Source: Parafenestella ontariensis (taxonomy: Eukaryota; Ascomycota; Dothideomycetes; Pleosporales; Cucurbitariaceae). From it: a stretch of DNA of 64,000 nucleotides. The position numbers and the translations under genes are program-made. Where the stretch lies: assembly GCA_021596325.1 (NCBI GenBank), contig JAKGDA010000006.1:1240001-1304000 (forward strand), in the 5' to 3' direction. Of this stretch, positions 10,541 to 22,111 are shown one piece after another (position 1 is the stretch's first letter; each line of letters opens with the position of its first letter). The notes below the pieces were generated by a model. It was given only the letters and a program-made list of their open reading frames with translations. It was not told the DNA's origin and did not search any database.

Positions 10541-11374
10541 CTATTCCCAAGCCATACGCGCAGCAGCAGAGGCCCTCTTGCTAGCCTCACCACGAACATG
10601 TTTCACGCGCGCGACAGGCGACATCTTCTCCAACATCTCCCAATCCATCCCCTCCAACATCTCCTCAAAGCTCCGGAAAATCCCCCTCCAGTATCCATTA
10701 TCTTGACTGAAGATTTCATTTCGCATGGCATCCACATCAGCATCGTTGAACTGCCACCCCTTCCGCTCCGCATGCTGCTTCCAAAAATCATCTAGGTCGA
10801 GAAGCCAACTCGATGAATCCCATCCAAGCTGCTCAACACTGCCATCAAAGGCCCACGATTTATTGGGCCCCATGCGAACTTTAAGGGCGGAGTGCCAGAG
10901 AGAAGTGAGGTACTTTTCGAAAAGGTTTGGCGACACATCACCATGGACTAAGAAGATCTGAGGCCGAGGCTTAACGACCAGCCAGGCGACAGTGGCTCCA
11001 TACCCTGGATAACAAGTGTTACTGTGCATTCTGACCGGAACTAGAATTGGGTTTTGCTTACGCTCCAGATGTCTCTTCAACGGCTCGTGTAGCAACAGGC
11101 AAAAGGTATCACATAAATTCCATTTTCGGTACGCCTTCTTCTGCGCCTTCGTCATATGCGAGGGCAGCTGATCTAGCCCGACCGTAGAGCTTCCCTGATG
11201 TACCCGCCATACATTGGCATTGGGGTAAGATTCGTGCTTGAAGTTGCTGATATTGAAGGCGCGGAGTGATTTGGGGCGGTAGAATGTGACGGCGGATTCG
11301 AAACAGACGCGGTAGAGGTTTATGATTTCCTCAATCTCGAGAGAAAAAGAAGGAGATGCGTGTGCAGCGGACAT
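10541..11374 (-). CDS. A5: Cys/His/Asp-motif family protein
   Basis: Exons 11374-11062 and 11004-10541 give 258 residues; the intron carries a GTAAGC donor and a TATCCAG acceptor. An upstream in-frame ATG (11464) would reach into the B2 promoter, so 11374 (MSAAHASPSF) is preferred. The layout matches A1: SLEIEEIINLYRVCFESAV, the Cys helix WNLCDTFCLLLHEPL, RYGATVAWLVVKPRPQ, then His and Asp 15 residues apart (LWHSALKV ... AFDGSVEQLGW), and YWRGIFRSFEEML with MDWEML near the end. All three candidate catalytic residues are present. The start codons of A5 and B2 are only 136 bp apart, so the two probably share a bidirectional promoter. I infer a papain-like or transglutaminase-like fold from residue order only. 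Confidence 0.75.
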   Translation of the reverse strand: MSAAHASPSFSLEIEEIINLYRVCFESAVTFYRPKSLRAFNISNFKHESYPNANVWRVHQGSSTVGLDQLPSHMTKAQKKAYRKWNLCDTFCLLLHEPLKRHLERKQNPILVPVRMHSNTCYPGYGATVAWLVVKPRPQIFLVHGDVSPNLFEKYLTSLWHSALKVRMGPNKSWAFDGSVEQLGWDSSSWLLDLDDFWKQHAERKGWQFNDADVDAMRNEIFSQDNGYWRGIFRSFEEMLEGMDWEMLEKMSPVARVKHVRGEASKRASAAARMAWE

Positions 11375-11510
11375 TCTGAGTGATGCGATTAGAGTGCTTG
11401 GTGTTTCTTGCGGGGGCATCAAAGAAAAAAGAGCTCGAGAATTAAGAAAGTGTCTGTGCGCCACAAGAACTCACAGCTTCACCTCTAGATCCGCCACAAT
11501 CTTTTATAAC

Positions 11511-12728
11511 ATGATGTCGCTCATGTCCCCTCTTCGAATCTCCAACTACGACAGTATGGTATTCTCAATTTCTCACTGTTCGCTACCATCTTGCAACGCC
11601 GCCGTATCCCTCTTCGACGAAGTCACCTGCCCGCACTGCGCCGATGTGCCACAATGCGATCGCGAATCTAACACCACATCCGCCCAATATTGCTGCGAGG
11701 GGCATCTGCAAGAGCACACTCAAGAGCACGAATGCGGAAAGAGAAGGACGGACCGGGACATGGTACGTATAGCCAGCTTATACAACGACACTGTTTTGGA
11801 GCAATTGCGGGCATTGCACTGGGAGATTCTTCTCCGCATCCAATACGAGAGCAATGGCTGTCTTCATCTCACACAAATGGCACCACTGCATCCGACACGT
11901 GGGTTGCCGCAATACCATCCCCTCCACGACGAGAGATCCAGGATGGCGGTTATGTGCGCCAATAGATGCCGCACTGTCATTATTGGGGGAAGCGCTTTTC
12001 TTGCCTTCCTTGTTGAAGGTATGTGAATCTATCACATGCTCGAAGGACATTGTATTGATGCTGTACATATAGGTTTACCGTTCACTGTCTCCGAAGTTGA
12101 TTTTGCAGACCCGAGACCCGCTCGCACCCTCAAATTGTACATGACCGACTTCTCCAACCTGCATCCGATAAACACCAACTTCAGGCATTCTTTGCTCAAG
12201 TATACCCCTCACCACGAAGACATCGGCATCTCTCACGTCCAAGAGAATGGAATGGTATCGGACGGGTCGCATCCGCAGTATTGGCTCGACAACGGGATTG
12301 ATGACTACCAGTCATACCGCCAGAAGAACACATGGGGTGACCCGAAATTGGTGACGGAGTGCAAGTTTGGAACAATCCTGAAGGAGCATCTGGTTCAAGT
12401 ACGCAACATGAGAGAAGGTCATGCCGTATCGAAGGGCGTCTACGATCTGGAAGCAGCCATCCGAATTTCCAACAATGTAGTATACGCAGAGATCAACACG
12501 CTTGGCGGACGACATGCTCTTCTCGAGATGACCCACCAGAAGTTCTTAGAAGCAAAGCAACAGATAATGGGGGTCTTGCACGCGGCATTGGCTACTTTGC
12601 GGTCTTTGCTGGAAGATATGTACTTCTTGGGCATTGAGGGAATCGACCCTGTCAAACTTATGCAAGACTTCAACGGCGAAGGACACAGGGCGTGTATGGC
12701 GGCATTCGAGCGTATAACTGGGGATTAG
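11511..12728 (+). CDS. B2: MYND-like zinc-finger paralogue
   Basis: Exons 11511-12018 and 12073-12728 give 387 residues; the intron is in phase 1 after AFLVEG, as in B3 and B4. The zinc-binding part reads CSLPSC, CPHC, then YCCEGHLQEHTQEHEC, a MYND-like order with extra histidines. After it comes a helical region with a hydrophobic patch at TVIIGGSAFLAFLVEG, which is weakly membrane-like but short. The C-terminal half includes INTLGGRHALLEMTHQKF and the family block NGEGHRACMAAFERI. Compared with B1 the first Cys pair is absent. Two ATGs occur in tandem at the start (11511 and 11514). It is divergent from A5 and followed by B3 on the same strand. Function unknown; a protein-interaction role is inferred from the finger. 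Confidence 0.75.
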
Positions 12729-13092
12729 CCTATTCTGCTATGAACATGGCCGGTTTGCTTTGGCCGTGGTTCTCAAGACGTCTTTTATTATAGATTCGTT
12801 CATATACTCCGATGATGGCATATTTGATGCGCGATACACCTCAACTGTGCCATTATGTGTGATTCTCCTATATCATTTCAATAAAAGTTTTCCTCAAATA
12901 TTTGACATCTTTTCCGCGCGGCAATGACGTACAGACGATGCGCGGGGCAGCTTCATTTCCGCAGTGAAGGAGAATGCGGGAACCCTTTTCTTCCCTCGCA
13001 GGTTTCGCCTGTTAGCCCCTCCAACTATCTTTGCAACACCACCAGGCACAACATCCAAGTCCACCTTTTATACTCAAAATTCCCCTAGCAAC
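12729..13092. other. Gap between B2 and B3, holds GTGAAGGAGA at 12964-12973
   Basis: The motif lies 120 bp upstream of the B3 start, in gene orientation. Nothing coding is seen. Confidence 0.5.
12964..12973 (+). promoter_or_regulatory. GTGAAGGAGA motif upstream of B3
   Basis: Exact copy of the motif found upstream of A1 and A3. Confidence 0.35.
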
Positions 13093-14244
13093 ATGGTTCT
13101 AGGTCTCGATACCTGCGGTCTCCCCGGCTGCAACCGCGTCCTCTCGCCGATTCGCATCGTCTGCCAGAACTGCCTCGAAGTCCCCGACTCCGACATATAC
13201 TCCCCGCGCACAAACTACGGCTACTGCTGCTACGAGCATCGAGAATGGGATAAGACTACGCATGCAATCACTACCTGCTGCGAGCGCAAGGTCTGGAGGA
13301 CGATGGTTCGCGTTGCGGCGATCTGCAACATGGTTGTCATGTGCGTACAGATGAAGATGTACCTCTTCCACATCACGTTTGACCACGTCGTGTCTTCGAA
13401 AGTGCGAGAAGTTGGGATCGAGTGGCGCATGAACGCACAGAACGGAGAACAGTGGTGGCCTGAAGGCATGTGGCATCCTGGCATCCTGGCCGCGGTGAGC
13501 GTCGATAACTGCATCTTCGGCATAAAGCTTGTGACACCGCTGCTCGCGTGGCTCCTCCAAGGTTAATCAATCTCTATCTCTCGATTAGAAGTGACACTGC
13601 TGACCATCTACAAAGACATCCCTTTACGCATCGATGAGCATTCGGCCCGGCCCATCAAATCGCGACAGATCCATATCAACTATCTAAACAACACCTGGTC
13701 ACCAATAGCAAAATATCATGACTTCTTCACCATGACGCCAACGCTCAACGCCCCGCACATACAGGATGGCATCACGGTTGACGTTAGCTCGATGCAGTAC
13801 GAGAACACCGTCCGAAGCCACAAGGCGTCCCTATACCGCAACACCATGATACAACAAGTCAAGGCAATAAAGCCCTTCGGCACCTCATTCAACATGCACC
13901 GCGTAAACTTGGAGAATGAAGGCGGTGCGGAAGCAGACAGACAAGCAACGTTTTTGCTAGAAGTTGACCTCCGGACGATGAACAACGCCGTATTCACGGA
14001 GGCACAGAGGCTCGGAGGCCGTCCATACCTATTCAGCATGCAGCACAACGACTTTCTTTGCGCTCTAGATAGTATCGGGCGGGTGCTTTGCGGAGCACTC
14101 ACTGTACTGCGGCCAAAGGTCGAGCCCGTCGTTTTTCGAATGAAAGACTGGGCCGTCTTCCGGCAGCTGATAGACGACTGCGCTGGCGAAGGGCACCAGG
14201 TCATTATGAAGGCCTTGGGGAAGCGAGAAGAGAATGAAGAGTAG
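13093..14244 (+). CDS. B3: MYND-like zinc-finger paralogue
   Basis: Exons 13093-13561 and 13616-14244 give 365 residues. The 54-nt intron has a weak GTTAAT donor and sits, as in the paralogues, in phase 1 after TPLLAWLLQ. The zinc part reads CGLPGC, CQNC, then YCCYEHREWDKTTHAITTC; the W before the His is typical of MYND fingers (consensus YCs-x2-Cq-x3-W-x2-H-x3-C). The C-terminal half has QRLGGRPYLFSMQHNDF and CAGEGHQVIMKAL, the block shared by B1-B3. There is no signal peptide. The upstream 43 codons of the open frame are not family-like, so the start at 13093 (MVLGLDTCG) is preferred. It belongs to the tandem array with B2 and B4. Function unknown. Confidence 0.75.
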
Positions 14245-14713
14245 ATAGCATAACCTTGTTCTTGGTAGAGGCTCCCTGAGCATGTCCAGGCACACTCGTG
14301 TATACTTCGTAGAACAATAAAGACCATTGAGTTGTTCCAAAATACCGTATGAACTGCTCAAGATACCAGTACATAGGTAACCCAGGACGTCTTCAGAGCT
14401 ACTTCTAACGTTCACGAAGCGATTCAATGTCATTGAAGTTATCTAGGGCATTTTGCAGTTCACATGCACTTCAACCCGTGTGACTGGTAGATACGTTGAG
14501 GATACCATCAAATCAAGCAGTATCAAAAGGTCTCCTATTCCGACATTCTGATGTTCAGGCCATCGGTGCGGATTGTCTGAGTTGGGTGCGCCCGCGAAGT
14601 GAAGGCGGAGAATTGACAATTTCCTTCTCAAGGGAAACCTTTCGACTCCCCGCACCAGCTCCCCTCAATCTCTTTTGCCCCGAACCTCAACCTCAGAGCA
14701 CGCCCCTCCACAC
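14245..14713. other. Gap between B3 and B4
   Basis: Contains GTGAAGGCGGAG (14599-14610), a variant of the array motif, about 104 bp upstream of B4. A pyrimidine-rich leader follows. No gene is seen. Confidence 0.5.
14599..14610 (+). promoter_or_regulatory. Variant array motif upstream of B4
   Basis: GTGAAGGCGGAG differs from the exact motif by a CG insertion after GTGAAGG. Its position relative to the start matches the B3 site. Confidence 0.25.
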
Positions 14714-15919
14714 ATGGCTTCCGCCAATTCCTCTCGTTGCGGCGTCTATCGAGGCACGTTGCCCAACTCCTGCCCGCACTGTCGCGACGTCCCCGAGTCC
14801 GATATCGATTCCCCCCTCACAAGCTGGGCTTGCCTCTGCGGGTGGTGCCATGATTATCACGCGCCGCTATGCCAACAAAGACAGATTGTCAGGACCATTA
14901 CCCGTGTGATCAGCCTGCAGCAAGTGCTCTTCTTGAGATTCAAAGCGGCAACCACGATGATAGTCACCTGGGGCTATGAGAACATCACCTTCCCCGACGG
15001 TGTACCAGGCCGGGTCATATGGTACAAAAACTGTTCACGTTCGGCAGCAAACGAGCCGGTATTTATGTTGTATCTGCCAGAGGAGGTCAGGATTCAGGCA
15101 TGTTGCGTCGAGGGCTGCGTACTGGCCATTGCGGTAACAACGCCAATTCTGGCTTGGTGGGTAGAAGGTACGTCACCACGGATAGGTTCTCATGAGTTGC
15201 GCTTAACAGGTTTAGGCATGCCGATTGAGCTTCAAGAGTTTAATGCCGTCCCTAACCCAGCGAGGCGCATTGTCATGCGCCACTTGCTGGCTTCCTTTCC
15301 CGACTCTTTGGCAGAACTTCACACCAGCCTCCTAATGGCACCCTATATCGATCAGGACCACCAAACCAATTCAAACTGGAGAGTAGAGCCACCCATCAGT
15401 CAGATATGGAGTGAGGCCAGCCGCGTATCGGATTCTACCTTTCCACAGTTCGACTACGATAGAAACGGTCACACGGCGCCGGACTATCTCCGCGAGAAGG
15501 TCAAAGGAAGCATACAAAACAGATTGCTCCCTTTCGGCAGCTGCTTCCAGTTGCAAAGGGATAGGAGAGAGCGCGCACCCAACATTGATGCTGTCCTGAC
15601 GAGTCTCATCGAAGAATGGGGCATACGGACAATGAGTGATACTGTGCACCGGGTGACCGAGGCTCTAGGTGGCCGTGAGCAGTTGCTTGTTCTCAATAAC
15701 CACGAAGAGTTCATGCGCAGCCGTCAGCTAATGGTTAACGCAGTGCAGCAGGACCTGAAGATCATGCGACGCGCGATTGATGGGCTGTACTTCAGGCCCC
15801 ATCTTCTGGAGCTGTCGAGGACGCAGATAAAGGCGGCTCTGCTGGCGCTCATTGCGGTGACTACTGGCAACGGATATCGCCAAGTGATGGAGGCATACCA
15901 TCGTAGGACAAGGGTGTAG
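14714..15919 (+). CDS. B4: MYND-like paralogue with an eroded finger
   Basis: Exons 14714-15167 and 15210-15919 give 387 residues. The intron of 42 nt is a multiple of three and contains no stop, so retention would add 14 residues in frame. I prefer splicing because the other three B genes have an intron at the same place and phase (after ILAWWVEG). The finger is degraded: a single CG remains of the first pair, CPHC is kept, and the last part reads CLCGWCHDYHAPLC without the usual spacing. The C-terminal block is also changed, GNGYRQVMEAY instead of GEGH. B4 is thus the most divergent copy and may no longer bind zinc in the same way. A start at 14714 (MASANSSRCG) fits the paralogues better than the upstream codons. 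Function unknown. Confidence 0.7.
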   Translation: MASANSSRCGVYRGTLPNSCPHCRDVPESDIDSPLTSWACLCGWCHDYHAPLCQQRQIVRTITRVISLQQVLFLRFKAATTMIVTWGYENITFPDGVPGRVIWYKNCSRSAANEPVFMLYLPEEVRIQACCVEGCVLAIAVTTPILAWWVEGTSPRIGSHELRLTGLGMPIELQEFNAVPNPARRIVMRHLLASFPDSLAELHTSLLMAPYIDQDHQTNSNWRVEPPISQIWSEASRVSDSTFPQFDYDRNGHTAPDYLREKVKGSIQNRLLPFGSCFQLQRDRRERAPNIDAVLTSLIEEWGIRTMSDTVHRVTEALGGREQLLVLNNHEEFMRSRQLMVNAVQQDLKIMRRAIDGLYFRPHLLELSRTQIKAALLALIAVTTGNGYRQVMEAYHRRTRV

Positions 15920-18900
15920 GGAGGGCGTTCAGAGGTTGATCTAGATTACGCCTTCAAATTCCGAGGTTTCACCATAGTCTCCCGAAGAAACTACTATAAC
16001 TGGTGGCTTGAAAGACCAGCAAGTGTAGTTTACATAGCTCATTGTAAAATACCAAATCTGCTGTAATACCATGCTGAGATCTTCCTGGCTTGTCCTCCAG
16101 TGACCTATCTAAACATGACGTTCATAGAGCTAAAGTCGATCTACGGTACGACTCTTTGTAGTGATGGATATGAACTGGTCTAGTTGATAAGAAACCGACA
16201 ATTTATGTCGCATGCATAAGAAGATGGGGAAAGACTGACAGCCTATCTTTACCTCGCATGTTTATCTCGTGAAGTGCGGCACAGCGAAGTCCTAATTGGC
16301 AAAGAACGACTCGTCTGCAAAGTACTACGGAGACGGGAGTTCAGATAGGCTGCATGCAACACGTGTGGGAAATCCCGCGTAGCTGCGTTGACGGCAGTGA
16401 CTGATATGCAACGATACGCAAATAGGCCAAAAAAAATAGATTGAACCACTGGCAACTCGAACGGAGGGACTTAGAGCGTCTTCACCAAGTCCCAGAAAGG
16501 GCAAAAAAACGGAGTTCGACGACACCGCCGGTGTGCCATCTACGTCTCCCACCTGTCCACAAGTTAGCGAAGTTTCTGTAGGTTAGTAGCTCAAATTTGA
16601 AACCTTATATAGATAATAACGGGTGCGAGTGCAGGTGAAGTTGCGTCGTCTATGATGAGGTTGTTTTGGTGCAAAATTGGACGGCAGGCAGCGGCAGTGG
16701 AGTGTGCGCCTGACCTGACAACTCTCCTTCACCTCACACCAACAGATTCCAGCAATATTGGTATCTACAGGTACTAGAGTGGCACTTCATGGGATCCATA
16801 CAGTCCAGTATGGGTGTCTTTAACGCCCACCTACTCCTTGAGATAGGCCATGAGACAGGAAGTTCAATCACGGTTCACTAGAGTTGTACAGCATGCTGTG
16901 CAAATGAGCGACTTAACGAAAGGCAATGGCACAAGGCATTGACTTCGCATAAGCATGTACGTGTGCCCAAGCAGCTGTGCTCAGAAGTGACAAGTTCCTG
17001 GTCAAGCATTCAGCATCACCGCACTTGTGTTGTCTTGCCACATCGTCTCTGTAGTCCGTTACATGGCTAGGGTTCAACTTTCTGGGAGTCCTTTCTGGGA
17101 ATTTGATGCAGTAGACTTTGCTTGCTCGTTCAAACAAGCATTCGCACTCTCCATTGAACAGCGACGCCTGACTGCGCGACATTTTGATGACAGTCTCTTA
17201 GCGCAGTCGCCGTGTGATTATCTTCGAGATAGAGGGTAAGGTAGACCGATGAAGATGTATCGCATCATGTAAACTTAGAAGTTGACATGCAGCGTCCATT
17301 TGCAAGAGGTCCATACCGAGACACCGTCCATGAAATGCGAGTCGACTAAGTGCCCTTATGACGGCTTTTTTCTACATTGTCTTTGACCGAGTACAGCGGC
17401 GCTTCATCTCTAACATTGTACAGATCCGCAATGTAGGGTCTTTTGGTGCTGGCGTTCCATCTGCGGCATATCGATTTTCGCGCGTCCCGCAAGGCCATCT
17501 CCTTAGTGTTCACAGCTCCCCGCCATCACCTCGCGAACAACACAACGGCGACCAACACCGTGTGCCAAATCGATACATGAAGCGCTGGAAATTTCAGAGC
17601 GGTCTCCTAACATGACGAGAACATTCAGGAGACACATAGCATGGTGTGTGGAGCCTGAAGTTGCGGCTGACGACAAGCTTGACAGCGGATCGGGCAACGC
17701 AAACTGCACCACAACCTCATCCATAGCTCTCTTGAGGCGCCGGCAGATTGTCACTGTAAGTACACACCTGAATCCAGCTTGTGCGCCCTTGCGCGCTGCT
17801 CCTGTGAGACGCTAACTGCCACAGGCTGTCGGCGCGACAGGTCTGCCTGCTCTGACACCGCGGAAGCCAACTCCATACATAAGGCCAGAACAGGAGACTG
17901 TTGTCAGGCTTAACAGCTCTTTAGATGTTACACACATCCCCGCGTACACCTTCGGCCATTCTCATTAGCGCATCATCGTCGGCGGCACGCGGCATGCGGC
18001 GGCGCAATGACTACTCCGCCTCCCCTTCGAGATTTTGGTATATCGCAAGCCCAGCGCGACCATCATGTGCCTTGGTTAGCGGTACACACGCGAGCCCTAA
18101 GAACACCAAGAGCATCAAAAGATGGAACGCATGGATTCAGATGCGGCAAGGACGAAGACCCCACGCGTCAAGAGTTCCGGTCTGTGACTGCCGCAGAAGA
18201 ACACCAGCGCCAACATGGCGGACAAGCAAGGCTTCTGCGCCGCAGTCGAGGTATGTTTCGCACTAGATGCGCTCCATGGAATCCAAGTCCATGCGGCGAC
18301 AAAGACTGATTGACGCGACAGCAAACACGTCGGTGCCACACAAGCAAGTGTGACCCGCCCTTTACACACAGTAGCAGCGCGCGCAGTGAGAAACGGAGAG
18401 AGCATGGAAGCCAGAAAGATGATATAGGAAGTATCATCGAGCCCGCTGGTGGCTGAGCGGATGACAGCCTGTCCAGAAACCTTGGGTTCACATCCATCTG
18501 CTCGGAGAACCCGACGGCCTCTCATCTGACGAACCAGGCTGACTTGTTCTGCAGATCCCGGTTTCCATAGTATGTACCGTAAGACCTCGTCCTCACCGAC
18601 CGCGTTATATCCTCAGACCTTCGCGAAAGCATGGACTGGGCCGGGAGAACAGGACGACCTTGACACCGCACGTTCGAATGTACAGCCTTAGCCGCATGTC
18701 CCTTACAGGCTCATCCGATCTATGTCCCAGAGAACCGGATCCAGCTTCAGATCTGGAAACGACGCAGCAACGTGTACGGGGGCTGCCCGAACGACAGCCG
18801 CGCCGATCGAAAGGCGATAGATACCCCATCTTTGGCATATCCATAGAGAGCTGTCTTCACTGCAGCGCAGGGCGTCCCCGCTAGGCGAGCGCGGTCGAAT

Positions 18901-19550
18901 CGTTTTTTCTTCAGATGCCATCCCGTTGGCGGGGCCTTCGCGAACGTCGGACGAGAGCATCAGAGAATCCAGCGCCCCATATACTGCAGCAGCAGCGTAC
19001 CAGAACTCGGAAACATTTCCTTTGTTACTCAAACAAACGCCTGCTAGACGTCTTCCCCATCCTGGCCGTTGAGCATCCTATCCATCTGCACTCTCGAACC
19101 GGCCGATCGAAAACCAACATAAAACCGATACTACGCTGGGGGGTATGGGTTCACTGTCGACGGATCTGTGGAGAGACAGCTTAAAGAATACCGGGGAGAA
19201 CTGTATCTGGGCTCATGACCTCGTTGGCCCTGGCCGAGTATGGTTCAGGTAGAACAGCTGGAGGCAAAACAACCGAGGAAGAGAAAAGTATAACGTAGAC
19301 ATCATGAGAGACGAAAAGAGATGGCAGAACCCGAGTCGCTCTAGACAGAGCCAAGTAGCCAGTAAGCGCCACTCAAGGATCACAGGCAGGCCGAATGATC
19401 TTGTGTGGATTTTCCGATGAGACACACGCATTGCGGTACAGGACGTAAACCTTGCGGTGTTCCCTTCGGCCTTTCGATCGTTAAACAAGCCGAATGAGCT
19501 TACTTACGCACTCCACGGCTGTGCGGGCGACGCGCCTTAGCCTCTGCTCT

Positions 19551-20700
19551 CTATCGATGGCTTATGCGTAACCGAAATGAGTAGCATTGTTCGCGGAATG
19601 GACAAGGCCTGATGATGGAACGGCTACCGCGATACAGAAGTGGAGGAACATGTCCGGTTCGAGGAGGCGCCGGCCCAATATCGAATCTGTGCGACATCTT
19701 CGATCGGCGTGGAGAGGTACTTCGACAAGGAGGGCTACACGTAGCACAGGAGATGAGCACACCATGCAATCTGACCTTGTGTAGGGTGTCTGGGGTCCAT
19801 TGTGTCGATTTGGTAAGCAGTCTTCCTTGAATCGGAAGCCACAATGTTGACTCTTGCCTCTTTTGACCGATTCGGCAACCACGACCCTTAGGTAGGCGGA
19901 GATTTCTCAGGCAACTTTTCCAGGACCACAATACGTCCGAGTACCTCTGACATCGCCGATACCATTAGACAAGCCCGGCGTCGATACGAGCATATACCGT
20001 ACGACCATCGTCTTAGCGCAGCTTCGCAGCAAGTCACGTGTGCAAATTTCGAAAACATTAGCTCTTGCATGTACTGTTTCCAGTCCTGGATGGAACTGAG
20101 TTCATTGCATGCTCGTCATCCTTCGATAACTCACGAATGGCTGGCCTCGCTTCAACAACATTGAAGGTAGGAGCTGGCTCAACCAGCAGATTGGCGACCA
20201 TTGATCGAAGAGATGGTTGCTGTCTCATCTCGACGGAATCCGCACTATATGGAAGCCTGAATTGGCGGACCACGTCGAAGTCAAGCAGCTCGATCTTTGC
20301 GACCCGTTGATCTTTGTCTTGTTGGTGCGGAACGTCTCGTGGAATCTGATCTGACCATCGACCATGGAAATCGAAACTCCAATCGCCATTTGCAGAAGAG
20401 TATGGGTACCCCGGCCAGCATCACAAACAATGGCTCGCCAACAAAGACTCCCAGACTTCCGGGTCGAGGCGGCTTCGACATCTTTCGCATAGAGTGCGTA
20501 TACTTTCTCGCCGGGTCACAAGTTCGAACTTTGATTACAGTTGCCAGACGGAGCGATTAAGCATTGCGAATAGCGTTGCGCCCAACACCAAGGTCTGCAG
20601 ATCTGATTTGGACCATTCGGCGATGACACTGTCGAGAGTAGTATACGAGGACTTGAGATCAATGTCCTTCGTGACTCCCTCTTCGCTGATCGTCATGAGA
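19551..20700 (-). pseudogene. Possible decayed minus-strand gene
   Basis: Three minus-strand pieces read like real protein: SSYTTLDSVIAEWSKSDLQT (near 20660-20600), RQFRLPYSADSVEMRQQ (near 20270-20210) and RVNIVASDSRKTAYQID (near 19860-19810). They lie in order but in different frames, with stops between them and no good splice sites. This fits a broken gene or element. I cannot name the family. Confidence 0.25.
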
Positions 20701-22111
20701 AGATCTCGCGCTTATCTCACAACCGAGTACGTGGGGCCCTTCGCAGAACGAAGTCGGGCACCACAATCGTGTTCGACACGATGCAGCTGCCTCGGAGAAG
20801 TCTGTCGGATAGATGGATGAGCTGGCGCAATCGTGTCTTTGATTCTGCAACAATGCTGAGCTCGATGACCAAAATGTTGACTTCGGAAATTTGAATTTCC
20901 GGCTCACTGTCGGCTCACTATCGACAGTACCATGAGAGGCGATCGATTGCTCCGAAAACTAGACTCTTTGGAATGGCGCATTACGAGGACCAATGTCTAT
21001 TGATGCACCTGCCTCCCAAGGCAATAACGAAGCCGACTCCATACTCTTAAACCCGAATGCCATCCGGAGTCACGGATGTCCTGGGTGCCAGGAGGACACG
21101 AAGAATATCCAAGTCACCGCCGTGACACTTTTCACTGTTTACAATCCGAACTGTATACGAACCGAGTAAGACCCGACTTCCGCTGGCTGTCGAATGGATC
21201 ATCTCAAAATACGACGTTCGAAGTCAACCACGACTCGGGTGTTCTCGCTTTTCACCGCCACACCATGTCGTCTGATCATACTTCAATCACGACAGTTAGC
21301 AGACACATCCAACCTACCACGCGCCGAACCCTCTCCCGCCACTAACCTTGAACATCATCACCACACACCACACGTCGCACCCAAACAGATGCATAGGCCC
21401 AGATCTTCTGAGCTAAAGTAACATACCAGCCAGCAGGTCGCGTTTCACCACAGATGACCACTCACCACAGACCGACCCCAAAAAACCATGCCAGCTGGTG
21501 TGTCACTTCCAGCTAGAACGGCTAAGGGTCGCCTGAGAGGATGAACGATGTGCTGCTATGGTCATTGATGGTGTTTGTGGAGCTGGCATGAGTGACGAAG
21601 TCAAGGGCGTGTTGAGAGAGGCACGTGGAAGAAGGGTCGTGTCTTCGCTCCCCGCATTCGATTCATCCCGAGGGAGATATCGAAGAGGCACTGGTGTTGA
21701 AGACAGACACCCCCGACCATGCGGGTTTGCATTAGGTTGGCAGTCTTTGCGAGGCGTAAGTGCACACTGACGATCAATAGACATGTCTGAGCCGGACCGT
21801 GTAGATTAGGGACTATTGCGACGAGAGTCTGATCGACTAATCAACTAGGGTGGAGACATCGCTCCGAACGAGGAGGCTTCGAGAGTATCTCATGCCATGT
21901 CTTGCTGTACATGAGGACCAAAGCTGACTCGTCCCTCCTATGGGGCTTCTCCAGGTTATCCTAAAGAAGATGGCGAACGCAGCCCTATGCACCACCACAT
22001 ACAGTAGGTCTCCGACCGCCGCTGGCCTACCTAGGTCTCACTGGCGTATGTATCTCCGACTCTTGTGCTTTCCAGAGATGCTGACTTGACTGACTTTGAG
22101 AATTGATATGT

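Noticed and set aside
18450..18495. tRNA-like A box (TGGCTGAGCGG) and B box (GGTTCACATCC)
   Set aside because: The boxes start only 35 nt apart, too close for a tRNA, and no acceptor stem pairs around them. A SINE-type remnant cannot be excluded but is not supported.
18115..18525. Possible hydrophobic minus-strand protein in the gene-poor block
   Set aside because: One membrane-like stretch is present, but flanking frames do not connect and no family motif could be confirmed.
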